Assembly: GCA_009778875.1 (NCBI GenBank)
Contig: WRFI01000001.1
Span: 1-51,424 of the forward strand
Source: Propionibacteriaceae bacterium
GTDB taxonomy: Bacteria > Actinomycetota > Actinomycetes > Propionibacteriales > Propionibacteriaceae
DNA length: 51,424 nt
Reading direction: 5' to 3'
Position numbers and translations under genes: made by a program. This document shows, in pieces, positions 22,837 to 30,757 of the stretch (position 1 is the stretch's first letter; each line of letters starts with the position of its first letter). Under the pieces are notes generated by a model. The model ran no database searches and was not told the origin of the DNA. It saw nothing but the letters and a program-made list of their open reading frames with translations.

Positions 22837-24183
22837 ATGAGCAAGCCAGATGGAAAAGACATGGACGACGACGACGACAATCAGCCGGATTTTTCCGACC
22901 TGGCCGCACAGATGCGCCAGTTCATGGGCCCTGACGGCCGCCTTGACATGAACAAGCTGATGGGCGGCATGCGTGAAGCCCTGAGCCGGGTACCTGGTGG
23001 GTCCGATCCGTCCGGCCTGAACTGGAAAGCCACCGCCACCGCCATCAATCGCCTGGTGGGCGAGGCGGGCCCCGAGTTGACGTCGGCCCTGATGCCGGGC
23101 GATGTGGCGGACTCCTTCGGCCTGGCCAACCGGTGGCTTGACGAGGCGATGGCCTTTGACGGCGACACACTTCAACTGGAACTTTGGCCGCGCACCCGTT
23201 GGGTCGAACGCACAACCGACCAGTGGCGATCGATGAGTGCCCCGATTGTCGCATCGCTCGGCGACGCCCTGGTTGCCATGGCCACGGAAAACGCCTCGGA
23301 AATACCCGAGTTGGCCCCGCTGGCCGAACTCATGGCCCCCATGATGCGGACCACGGCTGGGGAGTTCTTTTCCACGAGGCTGGCCAAGACCATCGCTGAC
23401 CTGGCCTGCAGTACGCTTTCCGGCACCGACGCGGCACTGCCTTTGGTGCCGGCCTCCACGGTGGCCCTTCTGCCGGGCAACATCGCCGCGTTCACGGCCG
23501 GGTTGTCGGCACCGCAGACGGACGTCACGGTCTACCTGTTGGCCCGCGAGTGCGCGCGGCAACGCCTGTTCGCGGCCACCCCCTGGCTCGGCCCGCAGAT
23601 CATGGCGCTGATCGAGCATTACGCCCGTGAGCTGACCATTGACGCTTCCGTCCTTCGTGAGGGCTTCGACGTCGACGCCATGAACTCGATGACACCGGCC
23701 CGGCTGGCCGAAATCTCATCCCAGATCGAGGACAGGCTGTTCCGTCCTGCGGCCACCGAGGAGCAGAAGGCCATTCTGACCCGCCTGGAGACGCTGATTT
23801 GCCTGGTCGAAGGCTGGGTCGATCATGTGGTGGCACAGGCGGCTGGGGCGTGGCTCAAGACGGGACCTGCCCTGGCCGAGACGCTGATCAGGCGCCGGGC
23901 CGTCGGTGGGCCGGCCGAACGCGCCTTGACCAGCCTCCTTGGCATAACGCTCAGTTCGCGCCGCGTGCGGGATGCGGCCAATCTGTGGGCCGCCGTCGAG
24001 CATGACCGCGGCATCAAAGACCGCGACGCATTGTGGAGCCACCCCGACATACTTCCCCAAGCTGAAGATCTTGACGATGTCATGGGGTTCGTCGCCCGCA
24101 CCAGTGCCGGGGCACAGCCGGACGCCATGGACGAGCAACTCAACTGGCTGGTCGACCAATGGCGCAAGGACGGTGAAAACTAG
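22837..24183 (+). CDS. DUF2342 family protein (putative zinc-dependent metalloprotease)
   Basis: A 448-residue cytoplasmic protein of the DUF2342 family, the counterpart of Rv3195. It has an acidic, Asp-rich N-terminus (DMDDDDDNQPDF), a helical middle with the conserved SLGDALVAMATE region, and the C-terminal LVEGWVDHVVAQAAG segment. The family's metal motif has the form EGHxDxV. Here the first His is replaced (EGWVDHV), so the protease label should be treated with caution. ATG 22837 follows AAAGAGG by six bases, which is better than the TTG two codons upstream. Divergent from the YlbL-like gene, as in other actinobacteria. A hairpin after the stop may end its transcript. Confidence 0.85.
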   Translation: MSKPDGKDMDDDDDNQPDFSDLAAQMRQFMGPDGRLDMNKLMGGMREALSRVPGGSDPSGLNWKATATAINRLVGEAGPELTSALMPGDVADSFGLANRWLDEAMAFDGDTLQLELWPRTRWVERTTDQWRSMSAPIVASLGDALVAMATENASEIPELAPLAELMAPMMRTTAGEFFSTRLAKTIADLACSTLSGTDAALPLVPASTVALLPGNIAAFTAGLSAPQTDVTVYLLARECARQRLFAATPWLGPQIMALIEHYARELTIDASVLREGFDVDAMNSMTPARLAEISSQIEDRLFRPAATEEQKAILTRLETLICLVEGWVDHVVAQAAGAWLKTGPALAETLIRRRAVGGPAERALTSLLGITLSSRRVRDAANLWAAVEHDRGIKDRDALWSHPDILPQAEDLDDVMGFVARTSAGAQPDAMDEQLNWLVDQWRKDGEN

Positions 24184-24210
24184 TCTCAACCCTCGACACG
24201 ACCACGTGTT

Positions 24211-24238
24211 GACGCCGACGCCTCTTCGGCGTAGCGTC
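24211..24238 (+). terminator. Hairpin after the DUF2342 gene
   Basis: GACGC (24211-24215) pairs with GCGTC (24234-24238). Inside it ACGCC (24218-24222) pairs with GGCGT (24228-24232). A short T-containing run (TTCTCGT) follows. Probable terminator, 27 bases past the stop codon. Confidence 0.45.
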
Positions 24239-24244
24239 TTCTCG

Positions 24245-24319
24245 TAGCCCTCGGTAGTGCTGGACGCAGGGGAAGGCGTTCCAATGCTTCCGGGGGCTAT
24301 TTCCTGCCCTTTGAGGGCA
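24245..24319. other. Structured intergenic segment, possible non-coding RNA
   Basis: The 270-bp gap between the DUF2342 and DUF5679 genes holds no convincing coding frame but several nested complementary pairs. TAGCCC (24245-24250) pairs with GGGCTA (24294-24299), enclosing GGAAG (24271-24275) and CTTCC (24287-24291). A separate hairpin TGCCCT-TTG-AGGGCA spans 24305-24319. It does not match a riboswitch or small RNA I recognise; the strand is undecided. Confidence 0.3.
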
Positions 24320-24390
24320 ATAATCTCCCTTTTGGCCCGACACGCCGCCCGCGATGACACCGCCTGCACGAACATGAGTGCGCATTTGGC

Positions 24391-24396
24391 TAAAGT
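24391..24396 (+). promoter_or_regulatory. -10 element of the DUF5679 gene
   Basis: TAAAGT lies 57 bases before ATG 24454. No clear -35 is seen. Weak call. Confidence 0.3.
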
Positions 24397-24453
24397 TCAT
24401 TGCATTACGGTCGCAACTTCCTGGCGCGGCCCCGAAGCAAGAAGGAGTTCAGC

Positions 24454-24615
24454 ATGGCTGAAGAGACCTACCAAGGCGAGTTCTACTGTGTCAAGTGCAA
24501 GGCAAAGTGCACCGCCAGCGGCAACATCGTCGTGAACGACAAGGGCACGCGCATGGCCAAGGCCAAGTGCCCCAAGTGCGGCACGACTGTCGTCCGCATT
24601 CTTGGCAAGGCATGA
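24454..24615 (+). CDS. DUF5679 family small zinc-ribbon protein
   Basis: A 53-residue protein with two cysteine pairs: CVKCKAKC near residues 12-19 and CPKCG near 40-44, spaced as in a zinc ribbon. The central NDKGTRMAKAKCP stretch is typical of DUF5679. ATG 24454 has GAAGGAG seven bases upstream. The family is found in actinobacteria, often near the DUF2342 and UvrD2 genes; its function is unknown. The ThiF-like gene follows after 151 bases in the same direction. The protein is small enough to be a modification substrate or a nucleic-acid-binding ribbon, but nothing in the sequence decides this. Confidence 0.9.
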   Translation: MAEETYQGEFYCVKCKAKCTASGNIVVNDKGTRMAKAKCPKCGTTVVRILGKA

Positions 24616-24766
24616 TCTGGCAGTTGTTGTCCACGGACACGCCAAATGGGCGATGGAGACACACCTCCGTCGCCCATTTGCTTATTTGTCTTTCATTGTC
24701 GTGCCGGTGTTGTCTTGGTGTTGTGTGAGGTTGTGGCGGGCTGGTGATCACCGCCAAACTGATGTG

Positions 24767-25642
24767 ATGGACCTGACGGCAGATTTGATCGAACTGGGTG
24801 GCGGACACTGGCGACTGTTGAGCCCCACAGGCATGTGTTGCGACATCGATCACCCCTCCGACAGTCTGCTGAGCGCGCTAGGCGGACAGCCCGCGCTACT
24901 GCCGTCCAGTTTTGAAGCCGCCCTGGGCTCCAACGACTGGCTGGCCGACCGGCCCCCGCTTGGGGACGTTTGGGTGATCGGCAGCGGGACGCTGGCGGCC
25001 GCCACCGCGCTGGCTCTGGCACCGACGGGCCTGCGGGTGTGTGTCAGTGCGCCTGATCGCGCCCCCGCTGCGCTTGACCCGTTGGGCCAGCACGCCAGCG
25101 CCGCCGCGGCCATCAGGTCCGTGGTTCTGGCCCAACACCCGTCCGCCAAGTTGGAGTTGGCGCCGCACTGGACGTCGATCACGCCTGACACCACACGTCT
25201 GGCCATCGTCGCCAGCCAGACCGTGCAACCCGACCGCGCTATTACGGACCACCTGGCCCGTCAAGGCGTGCCGTACTTGGTGGTGCGGGCGCATCACGAG
25301 ACGGCCGTCGTCGGGCCTTTGGTGACCCATACAGGCGACGCCTGCCTGGCCTGCCTCGACTTGACGCAGGCCGATCACGACGGATGGTGGCCCACCAGCG
25401 TGCGGGCCCTCACGACTCGTCTGGCCATGCCGGGCCCACTTCCCACCAATTGGGCTGCCGCGCAAGCGGCCTGCGAGGCCGTGTGGTTCTTGCGCGGGCA
25501 CGGGATGACGCTGAACGGCGCCACCGTCGAGCTCGACGGCAGCGTGGCCGGCCTGGCCAGGCGCCGCTGGATGCCCCACCGCGACTGTGCCTGCCAGCAT
25601 CAGCAACCATGGCTGCTGGCCGATGTTGTATTGGCGGCCTAG
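24767..25642 (+). CDS. ThiF-family / TOMM cyclodehydratase-like protein
   Basis: A 291-residue protein corresponding to Rv3196 by position and content. The N-terminal 60 residues resemble a small recognition domain. A Rossmann-type GSGTLAAATA loop lies near 72-81. The C-terminal half carries a four-cysteine zinc site made of CLACLDL and DCACQ, as in E1-like partner proteins of thiazole/oxazole peptide pathways. No YcaO gene or precursor peptide is visible, so this is an orphan. An in-frame extension to 24602 exists but has no start signal; ATG 24767 has CAAACT six bases upstream. Its stop codon sits in a hairpin shared with the convergent uvrD2 gene. Reaction and substrate are unknown. Confidence 0.8.
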   Translation: MDLTADLIELGGGHWRLLSPTGMCCDIDHPSDSLLSALGGQPALLPSSFEAALGSNDWLADRPPLGDVWVIGSGTLAAATALALAPTGLRVCVSAPDRAPAALDPLGQHASAAAAIRSVVLAQHPSAKLELAPHWTSITPDTTRLAIVASQTVQPDRAITDHLARQGVPYLVVRAHHETAVVGPLVTHTGDACLACLDLTQADHDGWWPTSVRALTTRLAMPGPLPTNWAAAQAACEAVWFLRGHGMTLNGATVELDGSVAGLARRRWMPHRDCACQHQQPWLLADVVLAA

Positions 25643-25664
25643 GAGGCCGCTGAAGGTCTCCTAG
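25634..25664. terminator. Inverted repeat between convergent ThiF-like and uvrD2 genes
   Basis: GCGGCCT-AGG-AGGCCGC (25634-25650) is a perfect 7-bp stem. CTAGGAG (25639-25645) also pairs with CTCCTAG (25658-25664). The TAG stops of both genes lie inside. Likely a bidirectional terminator without a strong U-run. Confidence 0.5.
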
Positions 25665-27664
25665 TGCCCCAGAACAGCCAGCAACTCGTCGCCGTACCTG
25701 TCGAGCTTGCTGGGGCCGATGCCGCTGATTTCCAGCAGCCCCGCCCGCGTCCTCGGCACCGCCTCCGCCACCGCCATCAAGGTGGCATCGGAAAACACCA
25801 CGAAGGCGGGCACATCGTCGGTGCGTGACCGCTGAAGGCGCCAGGCTTTCAGCGCGTCCAGCAAGGCTTCGTCGTAGCTCGACGGGCAGCTGGTGTGACG
25901 CCCGAGCTTGATGTCTGCTCCCGTGAGCAACACCTCGCCACATACCCGGCACTTTCGGAGTTGCCTTTTGGCGCGAGGCTCGGACCGGGGTCCGGGGCGG
26001 GTGGCCGGGGCGTCCAGAAATCGACTGGGACGGCGCCTCGATCCGTCCCAGGTGATCTGCAGCCACTGACGTGCCCTGGTGGCCCCCACGTAGAGCAGAC
26101 GGTTTTCCTCGGCCAGTTGGGCCGGAGTGGTCGCCAACATGTAGGGCAGCAGCCCCTCCTGGACACCAACAATCGCCACGGCCTCAAACTCCAAGCCCTT
26201 GGCCGAATGCAGCGTCGCCAAGACGACGCCATCGCTGGTGGGGGCCTGTTGCTCGTCGGCCAGGCGTTCTGTCTCACGCACCGCCTGAACGGTCGTCCAA
26301 TCGGGCGGAAAGCCATCAATCATTTTGGCCAACGCCTGCCACGACTCCCAGCGCTCACGCTGCCGTCCCTGGCCGTCGGGCGGGTCGGGTGTCCAGCCCA
26401 GGCGGGACAGGGTGTCCCGCAACCCGCTGGCGGGGGCATCTGGCGCCTTCGATGCCGTGGACCGCCAGGCTGTCAGTGCCGCCCGCACCTCGGCGCGTTC
26501 ATAGAAACGTTCGGCACCCCGCACAGAGTATGGGACGGCAGCTTCGGCCAGGGCTGCCTCGAAGGGTACCGACTGTGAGTTGACGCGGTACAAGACCGCC
26601 ATGTCCTGCCATGGCAGGCCTGCCGTGTGGCGCTCGTGAAGCCAGGCGACGACGGTGTTCACCTCATGCTCACCGCTTTCACACGCCCGTTGGGTGACCG
26701 GCGCCCCGCCGGCGCGCTGCGGCACGAGCTTGACGGCCGGAACCATCCCGCGCGAGCGAGCCGCCAAGGTGTTCGCAAAGTTGACGACGGTGGCCGAGGA
26801 ACGGTAGTTGCGCACCAGCTTAAAGGTTTGCGCGCGGGGGAAATCGCGGGCAAAGCCGGTCAAGAACTTGGGGTCCGCCCCGGCGAAGGCATGGATCGCC
26901 TGGGCCGGATCGCCGACGGCCACGATTTGATCGCGGTCGCCCAGCCAGGCCTTCAAGAGCGCATGCTGCAGCGGTGAGACGTCCTGGTACTCGTCCACGA
27001 ACAGATTGCGGTAGGTGTCGTGCACTTGTTCGGCCACCGACGGATATTGCGTCACCAGTCCCAAAGTGGCGAGCAGAATGTCGTCCAAGTCGATGACGCC
27101 CGCGCGGTGCTTGACGCGCTCGTAGGCGGCCATGACGTCTGCCACCTGGCCGGCGCTGACACCGCTGACGAGCCGTCCCGCCGCGTCTGCCGCGGCTTGA
27201 TAGGCCTCGGGGCCCACGTTGCATGATTTGGCCCAACTGACCTCGGCGGTGAGGTCGCGTAGGCGGGCTGTATCCCCGCTGACGCCCACCTGTGAGGCGG
27301 CTTCGGCCACCAGTGGCATTGAGCGTTCAGTGATGGCGGGAAACTCGGTGTGGGTGGCTTGCGGCCAGAAGTACTTGGCCTGCCTTAGCGCTGCAGAGTG
27401 AAAGGTGCGTGCCTGGACGCCAGGCACCCGCAGTGAGGCCAGCCGCGAGCGCATCTCGCCGGCAGCCTTGGTGGTGAAGGTCAAGGCGAGGGTTTGCTGG
27501 GCCACCATCGCCCCCGTTGCCACACCGTAGGCTATGCGGTGGGTCAGGGCCCGCGTCTTTCCGGTGCCCGCTCCGGCGATGACCACCACCGGCCCTTCGA
27601 CAGCCCGCGCTATTGCCGTCTGCTCGGGGTCGAGCCCGGCCAGAATGTCTTGCGCGTTTGCCAT
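25661..27664 (-). CDS. uvrD2: UvrD2-type superfamily I DNA helicase with HRDC domain
   Basis: A 667-residue 3'-5' helicase. Walker A GAGTGKT is at 31-37, the Walker B region FVDEYQDVSPLQ, and motif V/VI TLHSAKGLEFEAV and LYVGATRAR. After the motor come CRVC...HTSC, a Cys-X2-Cys plus His-X2-Cys arrangement that replaces the four-cysteine motif recalled for mycobacterial UvrD2, and then a C-terminal HRDC domain ending in ISGIGPSKLDRYGDELL. The start MANAQD at 27664 is chosen because TAGGGT lies seven bases upstream; the in-frame ATG at 27712 is less well placed. It is divergent from recC. The DUF2342/ThiF-like/UvrD2 neighbourhood is conserved with mycobacteria. Confidence 0.93.
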   Translation of the reverse strand: MANAQDILAGLDPEQTAIARAVEGPVVVIAGAGTGKTRALTHRIAYGVATGAMVAQQTLALTFTTKAAGEMRSRLASLRVPGVQARTFHSAALRQAKYFWPQATHTEFPAITERSMPLVAEAASQVGVSGDTARLRDLTAEVSWAKSCNVGPEAYQAAADAAGRLVSGVSAGQVADVMAAYERVKHRAGVIDLDDILLATLGLVTQYPSVAEQVHDTYRNLFVDEYQDVSPLQHALLKAWLGDRDQIVAVGDPAQAIHAFAGADPKFLTGFARDFPRAQTFKLVRNYRSSATVVNFANTLAARSRGMVPAVKLVPQRAGGAPVTQRACESGEHEVNTVVAWLHERHTAGLPWQDMAVLYRVNSQSVPFEAALAEAAVPYSVRGAERFYERAEVRAALTAWRSTASKAPDAPASGLRDTLSRLGWTPDPPDGQGRQRERWESWQALAKMIDGFPPDWTTVQAVRETERLADEQQAPTSDGVVLATLHSAKGLEFEAVAIVGVQEGLLPYMLATTPAQLAEENRLLYVGATRARQWLQITWDGSRRRPSRFLDAPATRPGPRSEPRAKRQLRKCRVCGEVLLTGADIKLGRHTSCPSSYDEALLDALKAWRLQRSRTDDVPAFVVFSDATLMAVAEAVPRTRAGLLEISGIGPSKLDRYGDELLAVLGH

Positions 27665-27671
27665 GGCGACC

Positions 27672-27719
27672 ACCCTACCGGGCGTCTCTGACAGTTTTGT
27701 CGGTTGGCTCATCTATCGT
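27672..27719. promoter_or_regulatory. Back-to-back promoters of uvrD2 and recC
   Basis: Minus strand: TAGGGT (27677-27672), seven bases from the uvrD2 ATG. Plus strand: TATCGT (27714-27719), eight bases from the recC ATG at 27728. The whole divergent gap is 63 bp. Confidence 0.45.
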
Positions 27720-27727
27720 TGTTCACG

Positions 27728-30700
27728 ATGACGAACACAGCCAGCTTGACAGCCTGCTTCACCTGGCAGGCGCTGCTTGACGCGGTGACGCAGTATTTCT
27801 CGGCGCCGAGCGATCCTTTCGTGCCCGATACGTTGGTTGTGCCCTCCGCTGGCCACGGTCGATACATCGCCCAACATCTGGCCCGCGGCAGCGGGATTTG
27901 CGCCGGAATCCAGATGGTGACACCGGATCAGTTCGCGTCAAGTTTGCTGGAAGGCAGGCCGGACGACCCGTGGCGGGGTGCCTCTTTGGTGCTGGCGATC
28001 GCCGACGTCTTGGCTGCCGACGCAGAGATGGTCGCCGCCACGGGCACCGGCACCGTCTTTGATGCCGCCACCCGGTTGGCGGGGGTACTCGACGGTTATC
28101 TGCGCCGCTGCCCGTCGCTCTTGTTCAACTGGGAGGCGGGCAATGATGTCGGTCCAACCGGTGAGGTATTGCCTCAAGACAAGGCTTGGCAGCCAGCCTT
28201 GTGGCGCGGTCTGATCACTCGTTTGGCTCCGGCGCCGCACCCGGCCCAGGTGTCCCGCGACGCGGCGGCGCTGGTGGTCAACGATCCGGGACGCCACGGC
28301 GCAGTGTTGGTGGCCCCGCCGGACCCTATTGATTACCCGATTTTCGACGCGTTGGCGGGCGCTGGTGCGCCGATCTGGACCTATCGACCGGTCACCGCGG
28401 CCAAGCAAACGCGTTATGACCCGACCTGGTCTGCCCCGGTGCCGCAACCGCCAGCACCTGACGACGAGCCGACTACGCTGCTGGGCCAAGTCCAAGGCGC
28501 CTTGGTGAGGGGTTCATCTGATGGTGGCCGGGTGGCCGACGGCAGCATTCAGATCCATGCCAGCCACGGGCCTAACCGTCAGGTGGAGGTTCTGCGTGAC
28601 GTCTTGTGTGCCACCTTCGACCAGGTGCCTGGGCTGGAGCCCCGTGACGTTCTGGTGCTGACCACCGATCTGAAGACATATGGCCCCCTGATTGAGGCGG
28701 CTTTCGCACCGGAGTCCGGGCACCCGGCATCCGGCTTGCGGGTTCACGTGGCTGGCCAGCGGGACAACGCCCTGTTGGCCGGCCTGGCCGATTGCCTTCG
28801 CCTGGCGGTGTCGCGGGCAACCGCCGACGACCTGGTCGACTGGTGCCGAAATCCCCAAGTCAAGCGGCAGTTCGACCTGAGTGACGATGAGCGGTTGAGT
28901 GACTTGGTGGAGGCGGCCGGCATCACCTGGGGCGTCGACCGGGCACATCGCGGCAGGGCTGGTCTGGACATCGCGACGGGCACCTGGCTTGACGGCGTGC
29001 AGCGGTTGGCGCTGGCGTTGGCCACCGTCACCCCCGTGGGCGCGGCTGTGCCAGCCGACGGCTGTCAGCCCCAAGATGCCGAGATCATTGGCGGGCTCGC
29101 CGAGCTGGTGTCACGGTTGCGGCGGGCGCTTTTCCAAGCGGCGACTCCCGCACCGATCGCCGAATGGGCCGCCCGCCTGACCCAAACTGCGGACGAATTG
29201 TTCGCCGTCGGCCCCGATGAGGCGTGGATGAGGGAGAACACCAACGCCTTGCTGGCACGTTGGGGCCGCGATGAGTCGCCGGCGCTGTTGACCTTCGCCG
29301 ACGTGGCCGCCCTGCTAGATCACCGGCGAACCGGCAACCGTCGTCCGACCTACGCCAACGGCGCCCTGCAAGTGTTGCCGTTGGGCGAATTGCAGGGTGT
29401 CAGGTTCCGGGTCGTCTGCGTGCTTGGGCTCGACGATGCGACCTTCCCGGTGCCGCTGATGACGCGGGCCGAAGACCTGCTGTTCGACCGCAGTGCCGGT
29501 CCGGGCATCGGCGAGGACGCCAGACGGCGCAGCCGGGTCGCTTTCCGGGATGCTCTGTTGGCGGCCACCGACCGGTTCATCGTCGTCACACGCGGGGCTG
29601 ACGAGCGCACTGGCGCCCAGGTGCCAGCGCCGGTGGCGGTGCTCGACCTTCTGGCCGATTGTGCCGTGCCGGGGCGCGCCGGTTCTTGGGACGGCACAAA
29701 GGACGGTCTAGTGCATCGCTACCCCTTGCAGCCGTATGCCTGGTCGAATTTCGCCGCTGCCGGCCGTTCGCTAGCAAGCTACGACCGCCAATCCTTCCGA
29801 GCGGCGAGGCAACTGGCCAATGGATCTGGTGGCGCCACTCCCCCAGGCTGGCTGTCGTTCATCGCAGACGGCGTGCAGCCCGTGGAAACCGACACCGTGC
29901 CAGCCCTGGACGACATCGAATCCTTCCTGACAAACCCAGCCCGGTTCTTGCTGCGCCGGGCGTGCAACCTGACACTGCCAGAGTTCAGCCGGGCGGGCGA
30001 CGACAGCATGCCGGTCGAGTTGGATTCGCTGGCGGATTGGAGCCTTGGCCAGTCACTGCTGGAAGATCTGATAGCCGGCAAACCACTATCCGAGGCCAGG
30101 GCGCAGGCGTTGGCCCGCCGGGAATGCCCACCGGGCCGTCTGGGTGCTGCGGCCGTCGACCAGATCGTGAGGAAGGTCGGCAACCTCCCCCGGGACGTGA
30201 TCGGCCTGGGCAGCCCTGAGACGCTGGCCGTCGTCCCGGACGAACGCTCTGGCGGAGTGACCGGGGCCGTGACCACCCGGGGCAGCTCCGTCATCGTCTT
30301 GAGGTATGGGCGTGTGAAGGCGGCGCAAGTGCTGGCTTGCTGGGTACGCCTGCTGGCGCTGACGGCCCAGGGGGTGGAAGGGCTGGGCGGCCAGGTTTGG
30401 GGAACCCAGGCACGCCTGACGCTCGCGCCGCCTGACCCGGACGCGGCCCGCCGGATCCTCGAAGAGCTGACCAAATTGACGGCCACGGCGGCCCGCCAAC
30501 TCGTGCCCCTGCCCGCTGACACCGGTGCCGCCCTTGTCGGTGTGGCGGGCTTGACGCACGGCCCAGACCCCGAAGGCCGCGCCGACGATGCCTTTGCCGG
30601 CAAGTACGGCGAAGGTCACAATCCCGCCTGGCGGGCGCTGATCGGCGACCCCTCGCTGGCGGCGCTGCGCCGGGTCGGAGCTTTCGACGATCTGGCCAAG

Positions 30701-30757
30701 TGGTTGTGGCAACCGATCAGCCAGGCGGCCGTGGCGGGAGGTGGTCGTCATGCCTGA
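27728..30757 (+). CDS. recC: Exodeoxyribonuclease V subunit gamma (RecC)
   Basis: A 1009-residue subunit of the RecBCD helicase-nuclease, which processes double-strand ends and loads RecA. RecC has lost catalytic residues and serves as scaffold and sequence sensor. The N-terminal inactive helicase-like part contains VPSAGHGRYIAQHLA and GICAGIQMVTPDQF, and the middle VCVLGLDDATFPVPL, all typical RecC blocks. The protein is shorter than E. coli RecC (1122 residues), as usual in actinobacteria. ATG 27728 is preferred over the TTG at 27704 because of the -10 box. The recB start codon lies within its last codons (eight-base overlap), so recCBD forms one coupled operon. Confidence 0.92.
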   Translation: MTNTASLTACFTWQALLDAVTQYFSAPSDPFVPDTLVVPSAGHGRYIAQHLARGSGICAGIQMVTPDQFASSLLEGRPDDPWRGASLVLAIADVLAADAEMVAATGTGTVFDAATRLAGVLDGYLRRCPSLLFNWEAGNDVGPTGEVLPQDKAWQPALWRGLITRLAPAPHPAQVSRDAAALVVNDPGRHGAVLVAPPDPIDYPIFDALAGAGAPIWTYRPVTAAKQTRYDPTWSAPVPQPPAPDDEPTTLLGQVQGALVRGSSDGGRVADGSIQIHASHGPNRQVEVLRDVLCATFDQVPGLEPRDVLVLTTDLKTYGPLIEAAFAPESGHPASGLRVHVAGQRDNALLAGLADCLRLAVSRATADDLVDWCRNPQVKRQFDLSDDERLSDLVEAAGITWGVDRAHRGRAGLDIATGTWLDGVQRLALALATVTPVGAAVPADGCQPQDAEIIGGLAELVSRLRRALFQAATPAPIAEWAARLTQTADELFAVGPDEAWMRENTNALLARWGRDESPALLTFADVAALLDHRRTGNRRPTYANGALQVLPLGELQGVRFRVVCVLGLDDATFPVPLMTRAEDLLFDRSAGPGIGEDARRRSRVAFRDALLAATDRFIVVTRGADERTGAQVPAPVAVLDLLADCAVPGRAGSWDGTKDGLVHRYPLQPYAWSNFAAAGRSLASYDRQSFRAARQLANGSGGATPPGWLSFIADGVQPVETDTVPALDDIESFLTNPARFLLRRACNLTLPEFSRAGDDSMPVELDSLADWSLGQSLLEDLIAGKPLSEARAQALARRECPPGRLGAAAVDQIVRKVGNLPRDVIGLGSPETLAVVPDERSGGVTGAVTTRGSSVIVLRYGRVKAAQVLACWVRLLALTAQGVEGLGGQVWGTQARLTLAPPDPDAARRILEELTKLTATAARQLVPLPADTGAALVGVAGLTHGPDPEGRADDAFAGKYGEGHNPAWRALIGDPSLAALRRVGAFDDLAKWLWQPISQAAVAGGGRHA

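Noticed and set aside
22742-22909. A 56-residue N-terminal extension of the YlbL-like protein.
   Set aside because: It is Cys/Arg-rich, crosses the divergent promoter region and would bury the membrane anchor.
24184-24400. A minus-strand reading frame across the gap after the DUF2342 gene.
   Set aside because: It is largely the reverse of the DUF2342 gene plus hairpin sequence, with no start signal and no recognisable domain. The hairpin interpretation explains the gap better.
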